Assembly (NCBI GenBank): GCA_964354135.1
Contig: CAYGZA010000048.1
Location: 1 to 28,064, forward strand
Length of the DNA stretch: 28,064 bases
Direction of reading: 5' to 3'
Source: CAYGZA01 sp964354135
GTDB taxonomy: Bacteria; Planctomycetota; Planctomycetia; Pirellulales; Thermoguttaceae
Every line of letters starts with the position of its first letter. The first letter of the stretch is position 1. Position numbers and translations under genes: made by a program. Below are positions 7,325 through 14,745 of the stretch, piece after piece. Below the pieces are notes generated by a model that saw only the letters and a list, made by a program, of their open reading frames with translations, ran no database searches and was not told where the DNA came from.

Positions 7325-8678
7325 CGATGCCGTCCAGCCAGAAGATCGAGCCGCCGCCGGGGCGCGGCGTGTAACCGGCCGCCCAGCCGTGAGCCGCGGC
7401 AATGCGGCGCACGATCGCCAGCCCGAGCCCCGTGCCGTCGGGCCGGGTCGTGAAATAGGGGGTGAACAAGGCAGTCACTTTCTCGGGAGCGACCCCGGGC
7501 CCGCGATCGGCCACCTCGACCCGGAGCTGCCCATTCTCCCCGCGAGCGAGGCCGACATCAACCGTCCCTTGCGGCGGCGAGAACTGAACGGCATTGCGCA
7601 CCAGATTGAACAGCGCCTGGCGGAGCATCTCGCGGTCCGCCCGGACCGTCCGGCGCGGTTCTACCCGAAGGCGATGGAGCTTCAGTCCCTTGGCGTCCAG
7701 GTCCGGCTCCACCAGCACGGCCAGCTCGTCGATCAACGCATCGGGATCGACGGCGGTCGGCTTCGGCTCGCACGGCCTAGCGAACGCCAGGAACTGGTTG
7801 ATCCGCGAGGTGACCCGGTCGCACTCTTCGATGACGGCCCGGGCCTGTTGCTGTTGCTGAGGATCGGGCAGACCGGCATCGGTCAGCCGCTGGGTCCAGC
7901 CGCGGATCAGGCCGAGCGGATTGCGCGTCTCGTGGGCGAGCCCGGCCGCCGCCTGGCTCAGGTCGCGAAGATGGCGTGTCTCGGTTTCCAGGACCCGGGC
8001 GAGGCCGCGGGCCTCGGTCAGCCGCACCGTGCTCCGCCACGCCAGAGCCACGCAAGCCAGAACCACCCCGCCGGCCAACACCAACCAGAGACGAACCCAG
8101 AACGCGCGATCGCAGGAGGCATCGGTCTGGGTGCGGTCCAGCAGGAGGACGGCGATGAAACGCCCCCCTGCGGCAAAGGGACTCGGCTGACCGGGGTCGG
8201 GGCCCGGGCCTCGGCCGCCGCGCCCCTTGCCCCAACCGCCACCGCGTCCGGGGCCCCCACCGGGCCCGGGACCCCCGCCTTCGGGCTCCGGATCCAGGCG
8301 GAAACGGGCCGCGTAGCGGAACCAAGCGGCATCCCAGAATCCGCCGGCCTCCAAGGGCGGCGAGGTCTCGAGCAGCTCGGTCCGGCCCGCAGTCAACACC
8401 AGCGAGCCGTCCTCGGAGGCGACGGCCGCAGCCAAGACGTCTTCCGCACCGGCCAGCTCGTCCAATGCCTCCTGGAGCTGCGAGGGAAAGAAACGCCCCA
8501 GTCGGCGGTGGGAGCGGATTCCGCCGACCAGGGCGTTCATCACCGACTCGGCCTGCCGCGACAGCGTCTGCTCGGCCATACGGCACTCATGGCCGTACTC
8601 GTGGTATTGCCAGGCGGCCAAGCCGGCCCAGCAAAGCACCAGCAGGCCCACTTGAGCTGTCGCACGCGGCCATCGCAT
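7317..8678 (-). CDS. Membrane sensor histidine kinase with Gly/Pro-rich sensor loop
   Basis: The 453-aa product has a first transmembrane helix at about 6-24, a periplasmic sensor region (about 25-193), a second helix at about 194-213, and a HisKA/HATPase core. The phosphorylated His249 is in LAHETRNPLGL. The N box is NLVRNAVQFSP, followed by DRGPGV and GTGLGLAI. The sensor region carries an unusual low-complexity insert at about 134-163, almost entirely Gly, Pro, Arg and Lys (GPGPGGGPGRGGGWGKGRG). It resembles the tail of the exported protein encoded just upstream. The start has no strong ribosome binding site. The stop overlaps the response-regulator start. The layout and partners match ZraS-type kinases, but the signal is unproven. 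Confidence 0.92.
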   Translation of the reverse strand: MRWPRATAQVGLLVLCWAGLAAWQYHEYGHECRMAEQTLSRQAESVMNALVGGIRSHRRLGRFFPSQLQEALDELAGAEDVLAAAVASEDGSLVLTAGRTELLETSPPLEAGGFWDAAWFRYAARFRLDPEPEGGGPGPGGGPGRGGGWGKGRGGRGPGPDPGQPSPFAAGGRFIAVLLLDRTQTDASCDRAFWVRLWLVLAGGVVLACVALAWRSTVRLTEARGLARVLETETRHLRDLSQAAAGLAHETRNPLGLIRGWTQRLTDAGLPDPQQQQQARAVIEECDRVTSRINQFLAFARPCEPKPTAVDPDALIDELAVLVEPDLDAKGLKLHRLRVEPRRTVRADREMLRQALFNLVRNAVQFSPPQGTVDVGLARGENGQLRVEVADRGPGVAPEKVTALFTPYFTTRPDGTGLGLAIVRRIAAAHGWAAGYTPRPGGGSIFWLDGIDG

Positions 8679-8715
8679 GGATAGGCATCCGGGGAGACTT
8701 GCCCCTTAGTATAAC

Positions 8716-9288
8716 CTACTTCCCCAAGGGCCTTTCGTAGTTGTCGCAGATGCCGTTGCCGTCCAGATCGACGAAGGCCCTTCCCCACCCCGAGCCGGCG
8801 CCCCAACCGGCGCCACGACCATACCCGGGACCGCGGCCCCACCCGGGACCAGCACCATACCCGGGACCGCGGCCAGCCGCTGGGCCGGGCCCGAATCCCG
8901 GGCCGCGACCGTAGCCCGGGCCAAATCCCTTACCCGGCCCTCCTCGACCGGGGCCGGGCCCCATCCGGGGACCACCCCACGCACCGCCACGCCCCATGGC
9001 CGGAGGAGCCGGCGATTCGGCCCACCGTTGGGCCCGGAGCTTCTGAAGCTGGTCCGTAAGCTCCTTGACCTTCGCAGCGTCCGGTTTCTCGGCAGCCTGA
9101 GCCTCGATGAGCGCTGCCATCGTCCGATGGATCTCCGCCCGCAGCTTCGCCGATGTCGCGGGATCGGGCTTGGCGGCCGGTTGCGGTGCGGCGGGCTGCT
9201 TGTCGGTGTTGGCATCCTGCGCCAGACCGGTCGACAACATGGCGCCGTAAAGCGCGAAACTCATCACCCAAGTCAAAGCGGTTCTCAT
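8716..9288 (-). CDS. ZraP/Spy-like periplasmic protein with Gly-rich tail and EF-hand-like loop
   Basis: The 190-aa product has a signal peptide (about 1-24, cleavage after GLAQ) and a helical segment at 44-90 (KLRAEIHRTMAALIEAQAAE, then DAAKVKELTDQLQKLRAQR). This segment resembles the helical core of ZraP/CpxP/Spy periplasmic chaperones. Residues 98-170 form a Gly/Pro/Arg-rich tail built of GPGYGRG-like units. The end is DLDGNGICDNYE (174-185), with acidic or polar ligands at EF-hand positions 1, 3, 5, 9 and 12. ZraP of enterobacteria binds zinc and has a comparable Gly-rich tail. The start at 9288 follows AGGAGG by nine nt. It is the first gene of a three-gene set with the kinase (37 nt on) and the regulator. 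It probably feeds back on the kinase, which is inference. Confidence 0.8.
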   Translation of the reverse strand: MRTALTWVMSFALYGAMLSTGLAQDANTDKQPAAPQPAAKPDPATSAKLRAEIHRTMAALIEAQAAEKPDAAKVKELTDQLQKLRAQRWAESPAPPAMGRGGAWGGPRMGPGPGRGGPGKGFGPGYGRGPGFGPGPAAGRGPGYGAGPGWGRGPGYGRGAGWGAGSGWGRAFVDLDGNGICDNYERPLGK

Positions 9289-9613
9289 AGCAGTAGACCT
9301 CCTTAGCCTGGGATGGCCATGCCAGTGGAGTCTCTTTTCATCCCCTGACTGGCCATCGCCGACGCGAGGTGCCCTGCAAAAACTTCCCATCGTTTCGCGG
9401 TCTGCCTGGCATCAAATTGCAGCGCCGGGTTGCCGGTCCTTACATTCCTGCCGGCTTCCATGCGGCATTCCCAGGCGGACGGCGGCCGGAAACGGCCGGA
9501 TCGGGCCGATTGAGGGGCACCTCTTGCACCATCGCGCGCGATCCGAGCCGCAGGGCCTTGGCCTTTGGCCCTGCCAAGCCACAGCGATGCAAGTTCGGTG
9601 CCAAACCACGGCA
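9289..9613. other. Upstream region of the ZraP-like operon, no gene seen
   Basis: This lies between the lipoprotein terminator and the ZraP-like gene. The only elements supported are the AGGAGG ribosome binding site (9298-9303, minus sense) and the operon's presumed promoter region. No consensus sigma-54 element (GG-N10-GC) was found on the minus strand by eye. Open frames here have no ribosome binding site or motif. Confidence 0.35.
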
Positions 9614-9667
9614 ACAAGAAAACGAGAAGGGAAGGAAACCCGAGGACATGCCTTGGGTTCCCTTCCC
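9614..9667 (-). terminator. Strong intrinsic terminator of the lipoprotein gene
   Basis: A 17-bp stem (GGGAAGGAAACCCGAGG at 9629-9645 against 9651-9667), with one mismatch and one G-U pair, encloses a five-base loop. In the minus direction it is followed by a T-rich run (complement of 9614-9628). It lies about 75 nt past the stop of the lipoprotein gene at 9741, so it should end that transcript before the ZraP-like operon. Confidence 0.8.
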
Positions 9668-9740
9668 TCGCTGAACTTCAACCGGTACAGGTCAAACCGA
9701 CCTGCCTTCAGAAGGCTACAAGGAATGGAATCTCAGCGGA

Positions 9741-10289
9741 CTACTTCTTGTCCTTTTCCTTCTCCTTTTCCTTCTCCTTCGCCTTGGCGTCAGCCTCGGC
9801 CTTGGCCTCGTCGTCGGCCTTCTTTTTGGCTTCGTCGTCGGCCTTCTTCTTGGCTTCGTCGTCGGCCTTGGCCTTGGCTTCGGCCTCAGTCTTCTTTTTT
9901 GCCTCGTCGTCAGCCTTCATCTTGGCGTCTTCGTCGGCCTTCTTCTTGTCTGCCTCGGCCTTAGCCTTGGCGTCTTCGTCGGCCTTCATCTTGGCGTCTT
10001 CGTCGGCCTTCTTCTTGTCTGCCTCGGCCTTGGCCTTGGCGTCTTCGTCGGCCTTCTTCTTGGCGTCTTCGTCGGCCTTGGCCTTGGCGTCTTCGTCGGC
10101 CTTGGCCTTCGCCGCCTCGTCCTCCTTCTTCTTGGCGTCCTCGTCTGACGGACCCGGCAGGACCTTCTTGTCTTTGTCTACCCTAGGCGTCGGGCCCTTC
10201 TTCCCGCCCGGCTTCGGGCCTTCCTTCGGGCAGCCCAAAGCGAAGACGGTGAAGCTAAGCAATACGACCAGCAATCCAAACCGTTTCAT
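9741..10289 (-). CDS. Lipoprotein with KADEDAK-type octapeptide repeats
   Basis: The 182-aa product has a lipoprotein signal ending in the lipobox ALGC (Cys20). A Pro/Gly/Lys linker follows (about 21-47). From about residue 48 to the end there are only Lys, Ala, Asp and Glu with few exceptions. The repeats are variants of an eight-residue unit such as KADEDAKA and KAEADKKK, and the end is a KEKEKEKD run. This composition predicts a long, stable single alpha-helix like the TolA stalk, projecting from a lipid-anchored N-terminus. The start is secure (GGAGGT six nt ahead). A spacer or stalk role is inference. The composition makes homology searches prone to false hits. The gene is a monocistron with its own terminator. 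Confidence 0.85.
   Translation of the reverse strand: MKRFGLLVVLLSFTVFALGCPKEGPKPGGKKGPTPRVDKDKKVLPGPSDEDAKKKEDEAAKAKADEDAKAKADEDAKKKADEDAKAKAEADKKKADEDAKMKADEDAKAKAEADKKKADEDAKMKADDEAKKKTEAEAKAKADDEAKKKADDEAKKKADDEAKAEADAKAKEKEKEKEKDKK
9760..10130. repeat. 24-nt tandem repeats encoding the lipoprotein helix
   Basis: On the plus strand, units such as GCCTTCTTCTTGGCGTCTTCG recur at multiples of 24 nt. They are well conserved at the DNA level as well as in the protein, which suggests recent copy-number change. Such arrays expand and contract in frame by slippage, so length may differ between strains. Confidence 0.7.
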
Positions 10290-10526
10290 GCGTTACCTCC
10301 CTCTAAAATCGGAACGTGGTTGCTTCGAGAGTTCCAAGATACCCCCTTGGTAGCTACAAGTAAATAAGCCCGGCCTGTTGAAAGATGGCTTTTCTTGGAG
10401 CAAGGCAAGCTCGCGCCTTCCCGATCACTTACCCCAATCGGTGGGCTATAGGCGCAGATTACCCCGCTTGCTAGCTTGAATCAGTTTTCCACCCCTCCAT
10501 TTTCCGCCACGAAGAGGAGATCCGAT

Positions 10527-12746
10527 ATGCACGGCTTCGTAATTGCCGGCCTTCTGGCCGGAACACTCGCTACGGCCCTTCCCGCCCCGCTGTTCGATGG
10601 AAGCGCGAACCGACAGAAGCTCTCCACCTTTCGTGTGGAGGGGCTCAATAGTCCCGTCTCCGGAACCATCTATCCCGGGGAATCGCTCGAACAAGGGGGA
10701 ATGCCGCTCGGCGGGCTGGGTACCGGCTACCTCTGCCTCGACACAGACGGCCGATTCGGCAAGTGCTCGATCTTCAATCGTCTGCCGGCCCCGCTCGTTC
10801 TGGGCAAGCCCTGCCTGTTTCTCACACTTGGAGACCGGCGGTTGACCCTTGCCACCCGGAAAGAAGGCGTTGGAGACGTGAAGCAAATTCACTATTTTGG
10901 CCATTTTCCCGTAATTGACATGCGGTATGAATTGGACGTGCCGCTTCGCGTGGAACTCCGAGGCTACAGTCCTTTCCTCCCGGGTGATGCCGCGGAGTGC
11001 AACACGCCGGCGGCTATCTTCGAGGTCCGGCTGGCCAACCTCTCTGAGACGCCACAACGCGCCAGCCTGACTTTCGCACCCGGGGGGTTTCCGGCCGGGG
11101 AGGCTGAGCGGTTTGCGCTCTCCGGCTGGGCCGGGGTGCAAGTGATCCACAAGCCGATCGAAGGGCTGCCGGGTCCAATCCGCCATAGCTATGCCCTGGC
11201 CGTGCAGACTCAGGCCGTCGAGAAGGCAGTCGCCGAGGCGGATGCCCAAGGGGCCCGCGTGTCGGCCACGTGCGACCTGAAGCCGCAGAGCCAAGCCACC
11301 GTCCGCTTCCTGCTCGCCTGGCACCAGCCCTACTTGCGGGAAGGTTCGGGCCGTGTGGAGAAGCACCGGTATGCCGAACGTTTCCGCGACGCCAAAGCGG
11401 TGGCCGAGCACGCCGGCCGGAAGGCCGCGGACTGGCTCCGCCGCGTGCTTGCCTGGCAGGACGTGATCTATCGTTCCGACCTGCCCGATTGGCTCAAGGA
11501 GGAACTGGTCAACGTCCCCTCCACGCTGACCAAGAACTCGGTGTGGCTGGCGCGGACACGGCCGGACGATTGGTGGGGTCCGGAAGGGCTCTTCCTGGTC
11601 AACGAGAGCTTTGCCACCTGTGCGGTCCAGGAGACAATGCCTTGCCGGTTCTTCGGCCACTGGGTGACGCTCTTCTTCTTCCCGGAGCTGGAACGGACGA
11701 CGCTGGAGGCGATCCGCTACTTTCAATTGCGGGGCGGCGAGCCGCCGTTCTGCCTCGGCCTCGGTTTCGCGATCCGCGATCCGCGTTACCACTGCCAGCA
11801 CACGTGCGGGGCCGGCGAATACGCCCAGCTCATCTACCGCTACTTTCTCCGCACCGGCGATGAGAAGTTCCTGAAGGACTTTTGGCCGTCGGCCCGGGAT
11901 GCGCTCCACTTCATGCTCTGGCTCGACCGGGACGGCGACGGCATGGTCGAGGACCACCCGCACTCCGTTGAGGGCGAGTTCTTTCCCGGCAACAATCCGC
12001 TGGACTGCTGGCCCTGGCACGGGGCCTCAAGCTACACGGCGGGCAAGGGCCTTGCGGCCCTCGTTTGCGGGATCAAGATGGCCGAGCTGGCCGGCGACAC
12101 CGAGCAGGCCCAGAAGTGGCGGCAGGCCCTCGAAAAAGGCCGCAAGAGTTACGAGGAGAAGCTCTGGACGGGCTCCTTCTATCGCACGTATCACGACACG
12201 GCCACCGGCCGCCGCAACGACGCCTGTTTTTCCGCCCAGTTGAGCAGCGTCTGGTGTACCCGGGTCCTCGGCCTGGAAGACCCGCTGCCCAAGGAGCGGA
12301 TCGACAAGGCCCTGGACAGCATCGCGCGGCTCAACATCCCCGCCTCGCCGTTCGGGATGGTCGACGCGGTCTTTCCCGACGGCAAACCCTGCGTGGAAGG
12401 CGGTCCCGGCGGCGACCGCATCTGGTCCCGCGACATCTTCATCCAGTGCAACGCCACGGCGGCGATGGTCTTCCTGTACCACGGCCGCCGGGCCGAGGGC
12501 GAGAAGGCCGCCCGGACCATGCTCGACACGATCTTCCGCGGCCCGCACGCCATGCCCTGGTCGCAGCCGTGCGGGCTGAGTTCCGTCACGGGCGGCACCT
12601 GCCACGGCCACGACTACTACGACCATATCGTCGTGTGGACGTACCCGCTGGCGCTGGCCAGCCAAGACATCCGCGCGGCGTGCGCCCAAGGCGGGCTGAT
12701 CGCGCGGATTCTCGAAGCTTCGGGCGCGAGCGGGGCTTCCCAATAG
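10527..12746 (+). CDS. Secreted GH116-like (DUF608) glycosidase
   Basis: The 739-aa product begins with a short hydrophobic, signal-like stretch (MHGFVIAGLLAGTLATALPA). The N-terminal beta-rich half has the GGMPLGGLGTGYL motif (about 74-86 in a start-at-10476 count) typical of the GBA2_N-like domain. The C-terminal (alpha/alpha) DUF608 half carries ETMPCRFFGHWVTLFFFPELE, LWLDRDGDGMVEDHPHS, then NNPLDCWPWHGASSYTAGKGLAAL. Asp493 of the LDCW motif aligns with the acid/base Asp of bile-acid beta-glucosidase GBA2 and TxGH116. The family cleaves beta-glucosides, beta-xylosides or N-acetylglucosaminides. The nucleophile Glu is not assigned with confidence. AGGAG lies seven nt before the ATG at 10527, so that start is preferred over 10476. 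The gene is transcribed away from the lipoprotein gene, with a shared 237-nt upstream region. Confidence 0.85.
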   Translation: MHGFVIAGLLAGTLATALPAPLFDGSANRQKLSTFRVEGLNSPVSGTIYPGESLEQGGMPLGGLGTGYLCLDTDGRFGKCSIFNRLPAPLVLGKPCLFLTLGDRRLTLATRKEGVGDVKQIHYFGHFPVIDMRYELDVPLRVELRGYSPFLPGDAAECNTPAAIFEVRLANLSETPQRASLTFAPGGFPAGEAERFALSGWAGVQVIHKPIEGLPGPIRHSYALAVQTQAVEKAVAEADAQGARVSATCDLKPQSQATVRFLLAWHQPYLREGSGRVEKHRYAERFRDAKAVAEHAGRKAADWLRRVLAWQDVIYRSDLPDWLKEELVNVPSTLTKNSVWLARTRPDDWWGPEGLFLVNESFATCAVQETMPCRFFGHWVTLFFFPELERTTLEAIRYFQLRGGEPPFCLGLGFAIRDPRYHCQHTCGAGEYAQLIYRYFLRTGDEKFLKDFWPSARDALHFMLWLDRDGDGMVEDHPHSVEGEFFPGNNPLDCWPWHGASSYTAGKGLAALVCGIKMAELAGDTEQAQKWRQALEKGRKSYEEKLWTGSFYRTYHDTATGRRNDACFSAQLSSVWCTRVLGLEDPLPKERIDKALDSIARLNIPASPFGMVDAVFPDGKPCVEGGPGGDRIWSRDIFIQCNATAAMVFLYHGRRAEGEKAARTMLDTIFRGPHAMPWSQPCGLSSVTGGTCHGHDYYDHIVVWTYPLALASQDIRAACAQGGLIARILEASGASGASQ

Positions 12747-12755
12747 CGGGGACTC

Positions 12756-12784
12756 TTGGGAGAATCACGATAATGGGGTATACG
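12756..12784 (+). promoter_or_regulatory. Candidate sigma-70-type promoter for the AAA/DUF4276 pair
   Basis: TTGGGA (12756-12761), a 17-bp spacer and TATACG (12779-12784) resemble a -35/-10 pair. The presumed start point would leave a leader of about 90 nt before the ATPase gene. It was found by eye and the match is partial. Confidence 0.3.
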
Positions 12785-12883
12785 TGATGCTCAGTTGACG
12801 AGATGCTCGGCAAGGTCCCCTCTCTGCTGACGGCGTGACGCTATCCTCCAAGCCGGCTGGCGATTGGACACGGGAGAACGAGT

Positions 12884-14080
12884 ATGAGGATACTGAGGCT
12901 TGAAGTCGCAGGGTATCGTTCGTTGAAAGAGCAGACATGGACGCCCGGGCCTCTGAATGTCGTCATCGGGCCGAACGGGAGTGGAAAATCGAACCTCCTT
13001 AGCGTCCTGGAAATGTTGAGTCATGCCGCCGAAGGCAGGCTTGGCGAATTCGTCCGCCGCGAAGGGGGCATGGGACCGGTGTTGTGGGACGGGCGCGCGG
13101 AGCGCGTGCGGATCCGTGCCAAGATGTCGCCGATCCCCCCATACCGCGACGAGGTAAAGGACGCCCTGACATATGGTCTGGTTCTCGAACGATTGGGCGC
13201 GTCGAGCACGTATCGCATCGCCAACGAGGCGCTAGGCAACTTCTGCAAGGTGGAAGACGGGTCGATGGGTCAGCCCTTCCTTCTCTTGGAGCGGGATACC
13301 CGGCATCGAGTCATTTTCTCGATGGAGCAACAGGAGTTCGGTCCACCTGCCGACTCGGTGCCGGAAGACGAGGCGCTCCTCTCAGTCGCGAGAGGTCCGT
13401 TCGCGCCAAACCCCTTTGCCGCAAAGTTCTGCGAAGAGATCCTGTCTTGGAGCATCTATCAGGGCTTCCATACGGGCCGGGAAGCGGGCGTTCGCCAAGC
13501 AACGGTTTCGCGGACGGAAACACGAGTCCAGCCGGACGGACAGAATCTCGTATCTTTCCTACACACGCTGTACGACCGGGATCGGGAGTTCGAGCAAGAG
13601 TTGAACACGGCGATGCGCAGCGCGTTTAGCGAGGACTTCGACAAACTGCAGTTTCCGCCGGCAGCAGATCAACGAGTCCAACTCCACGTCCGCTGGAAGA
13701 GCCTACGTCGCGCGCATTCAGCCGCTGATCTTTCCGACGGTATCTTGCGATTCTTGTACCTCCTGGCCATCTTGGCAAACCCCGCCCCACCGCCCCTGAT
13801 CGCGATCGACGAGCCCGAGGTTGGTTTGCATCCCTCCATGCTGCCAATTGTCGCCGAATATGCACGCGACGCCGCCAGTCGCACCCAGGTGATCCTCACC
13901 ACCCACTCGCCCGAGTTTCTCGATGCTTTCGGCGATGAGCCGCCCACCACAACGGTGGTTGAATGGCGAGACGGGGAGACGCACCTCCGGGTTCTCTCGG
14001 GCGAGCGGCTTGACTACTGGCTGAAGAAGTACACCCTCGGGGAGTTGTATCGCTCCAACGAGTTGGAGGCGATGGCATGA
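12884..14080 (+). CDS. AAA (OLD/RecF-like) ATPase, candidate defence effector subunit
   Basis: The 398-aa product starts with an ABC/SMC-type ATPase half: MRILRLEVAGYRSL, Walker A GPNGSGKS (29-36). A divergent middle of about 230 residues follows. It then closes with a signature-like LSDGILRF, Walker B LIAIDEPEVGLHP (Asp309-Glu310) and the H-loop TTHSPEFLDAF. This is the AAA_21 (OLD-like) architecture, without the C-terminal Toprim nuclease domain of full OLD proteins. The neighbouring DUF4276 gene, overlapping by four nt (ATGA), appears to supply that part. ATPase plus Toprim-like pairs occur in defence systems such as OLD/Gabija and PARIS-like units. No direct evidence of defence is visible here. 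Ribosome binding site GGGAG lies seven nt ahead of the ATG. Confidence 0.9.
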   Translation: MRILRLEVAGYRSLKEQTWTPGPLNVVIGPNGSGKSNLLSVLEMLSHAAEGRLGEFVRREGGMGPVLWDGRAERVRIRAKMSPIPPYRDEVKDALTYGLVLERLGASSTYRIANEALGNFCKVEDGSMGQPFLLLERDTRHRVIFSMEQQEFGPPADSVPEDEALLSVARGPFAPNPFAAKFCEEILSWSIYQGFHTGREAGVRQATVSRTETRVQPDGQNLVSFLHTLYDRDREFEQELNTAMRSAFSEDFDKLQFPPAADQRVQLHVRWKSLRRAHSAADLSDGILRFLYLLAILANPAPPPLIAIDEPEVGLHPSMLPIVAEYARDAASRTQVILTTHSPEFLDAFGDEPPTTTVVEWRDGETHLRVLSGERLDYWLKKYTLGELYRSNELEAMA

Positions 14081-14706
14081 GGTTCGTGCTCCTCGTGGAG
14101 GGCGATACCGAGAAGGTGGCGATCAGCGGCTTTCTCAAGCGGTGGCTCGATCCTCAACTCAGCGACCGCGTTGGCGTGAAGGTGGTCAACTTCAAGGGAA
14201 ACGCCCAACTCGTTCGGAAGATCGTCACAAAGGCCCAAGACTACCTCGACGGCCCCGACGCGAGTGAAATCGTTGCAGTAATCGGTTTGCTCGATTTGTA
14301 CGGTCTGGACATCTATCCGGCCGAAGCGGCGACGGCGAGAGAGCGATACCAGTGGGCAGTGCGGCACTTTGAACAGCAAGTCGGTCGCGAGAAGTTCCGC
14401 ATGTTCTTCGCCGTCCATGAGTTCGAAGCCTGGATTCTCAGCCAGCCGGACATCCTGCCACACCCTGTTCGGGATGCACTGCCGAAGTCCGCGGAGGAGG
14501 ATCCGGAAGGAGTGGACTTCAACAGGCCGCCCGCAAGGCTCCTTAACGAACTCTACCACTCGCACACCGGCAAGACATACAAGAAGACGACCTATAGGAA
14601 GCAGTTGTTCGGCAAGCTGGACCCGGCTGTCGCGGTTCAGAAGTGCCCTTACCTGAAATCCATGCTTGAGGAGATGCTCCGGCTGGCGAAGGAAGCCGGG
14701 CTGTAG
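14077..14706 (+). CDS. DUF4276 Toprim-like protein
   Basis: The 209-aa product begins MRFVLLVEGDTEK: the VEG.TE motif (Glu8, Glu12) is the Toprim-type metal-binding glutamate. A hydrophobic strand follows, ending in AVIGLLDLYGLD (Asp73, Asp78), the likely DxD-equivalent acidic pair. Later segments FFAVHEFEAWILSQPD and KTYKKTTYRKQLFGKLDP are typical DUF4276 blocks. The start overlaps the ATPase stop (14077-14080), so the two are co-translated. DUF4276 is known mainly as a partner of AAA_21 ATPases, and Toprim enzymes cut or join nucleic acids. The specific activity (nuclease, or inhibition by some other route) is unknown. The gene ends 39 nt before the convergent end of the PfkB gene. Confidence 0.85.
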   Translation: MRFVLLVEGDTEKVAISGFLKRWLDPQLSDRVGVKVVNFKGNAQLVRKIVTKAQDYLDGPDASEIVAVIGLLDLYGLDIYPAEAATARERYQWAVRHFEQQVGREKFRMFFAVHEFEAWILSQPDILPHPVRDALPKSAEEDPEGVDFNRPPARLLNELYHSHTGKTYKKTTYRKQLFGKLDPAVAVQKCPYLKSMLEEMLRLAKEAGL

Positions 14707-14745
14707 CAGCTACCGTCAGGATGTCCCATTCGATGCCGAGAATCG

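Noticed and set aside
9407..9421. TGGCAT...TTGCA resembling a sigma-54 promoter
   Set aside because: The GG-to-GC spacing is one base short of the required ten, and it points along the plus strand with no gene downstream.
10446..12020. Long minus-strand open frame across the GH116-like gene
   Set aside because: Shadow of the glycosidase gene; no ribosome binding site or motif.
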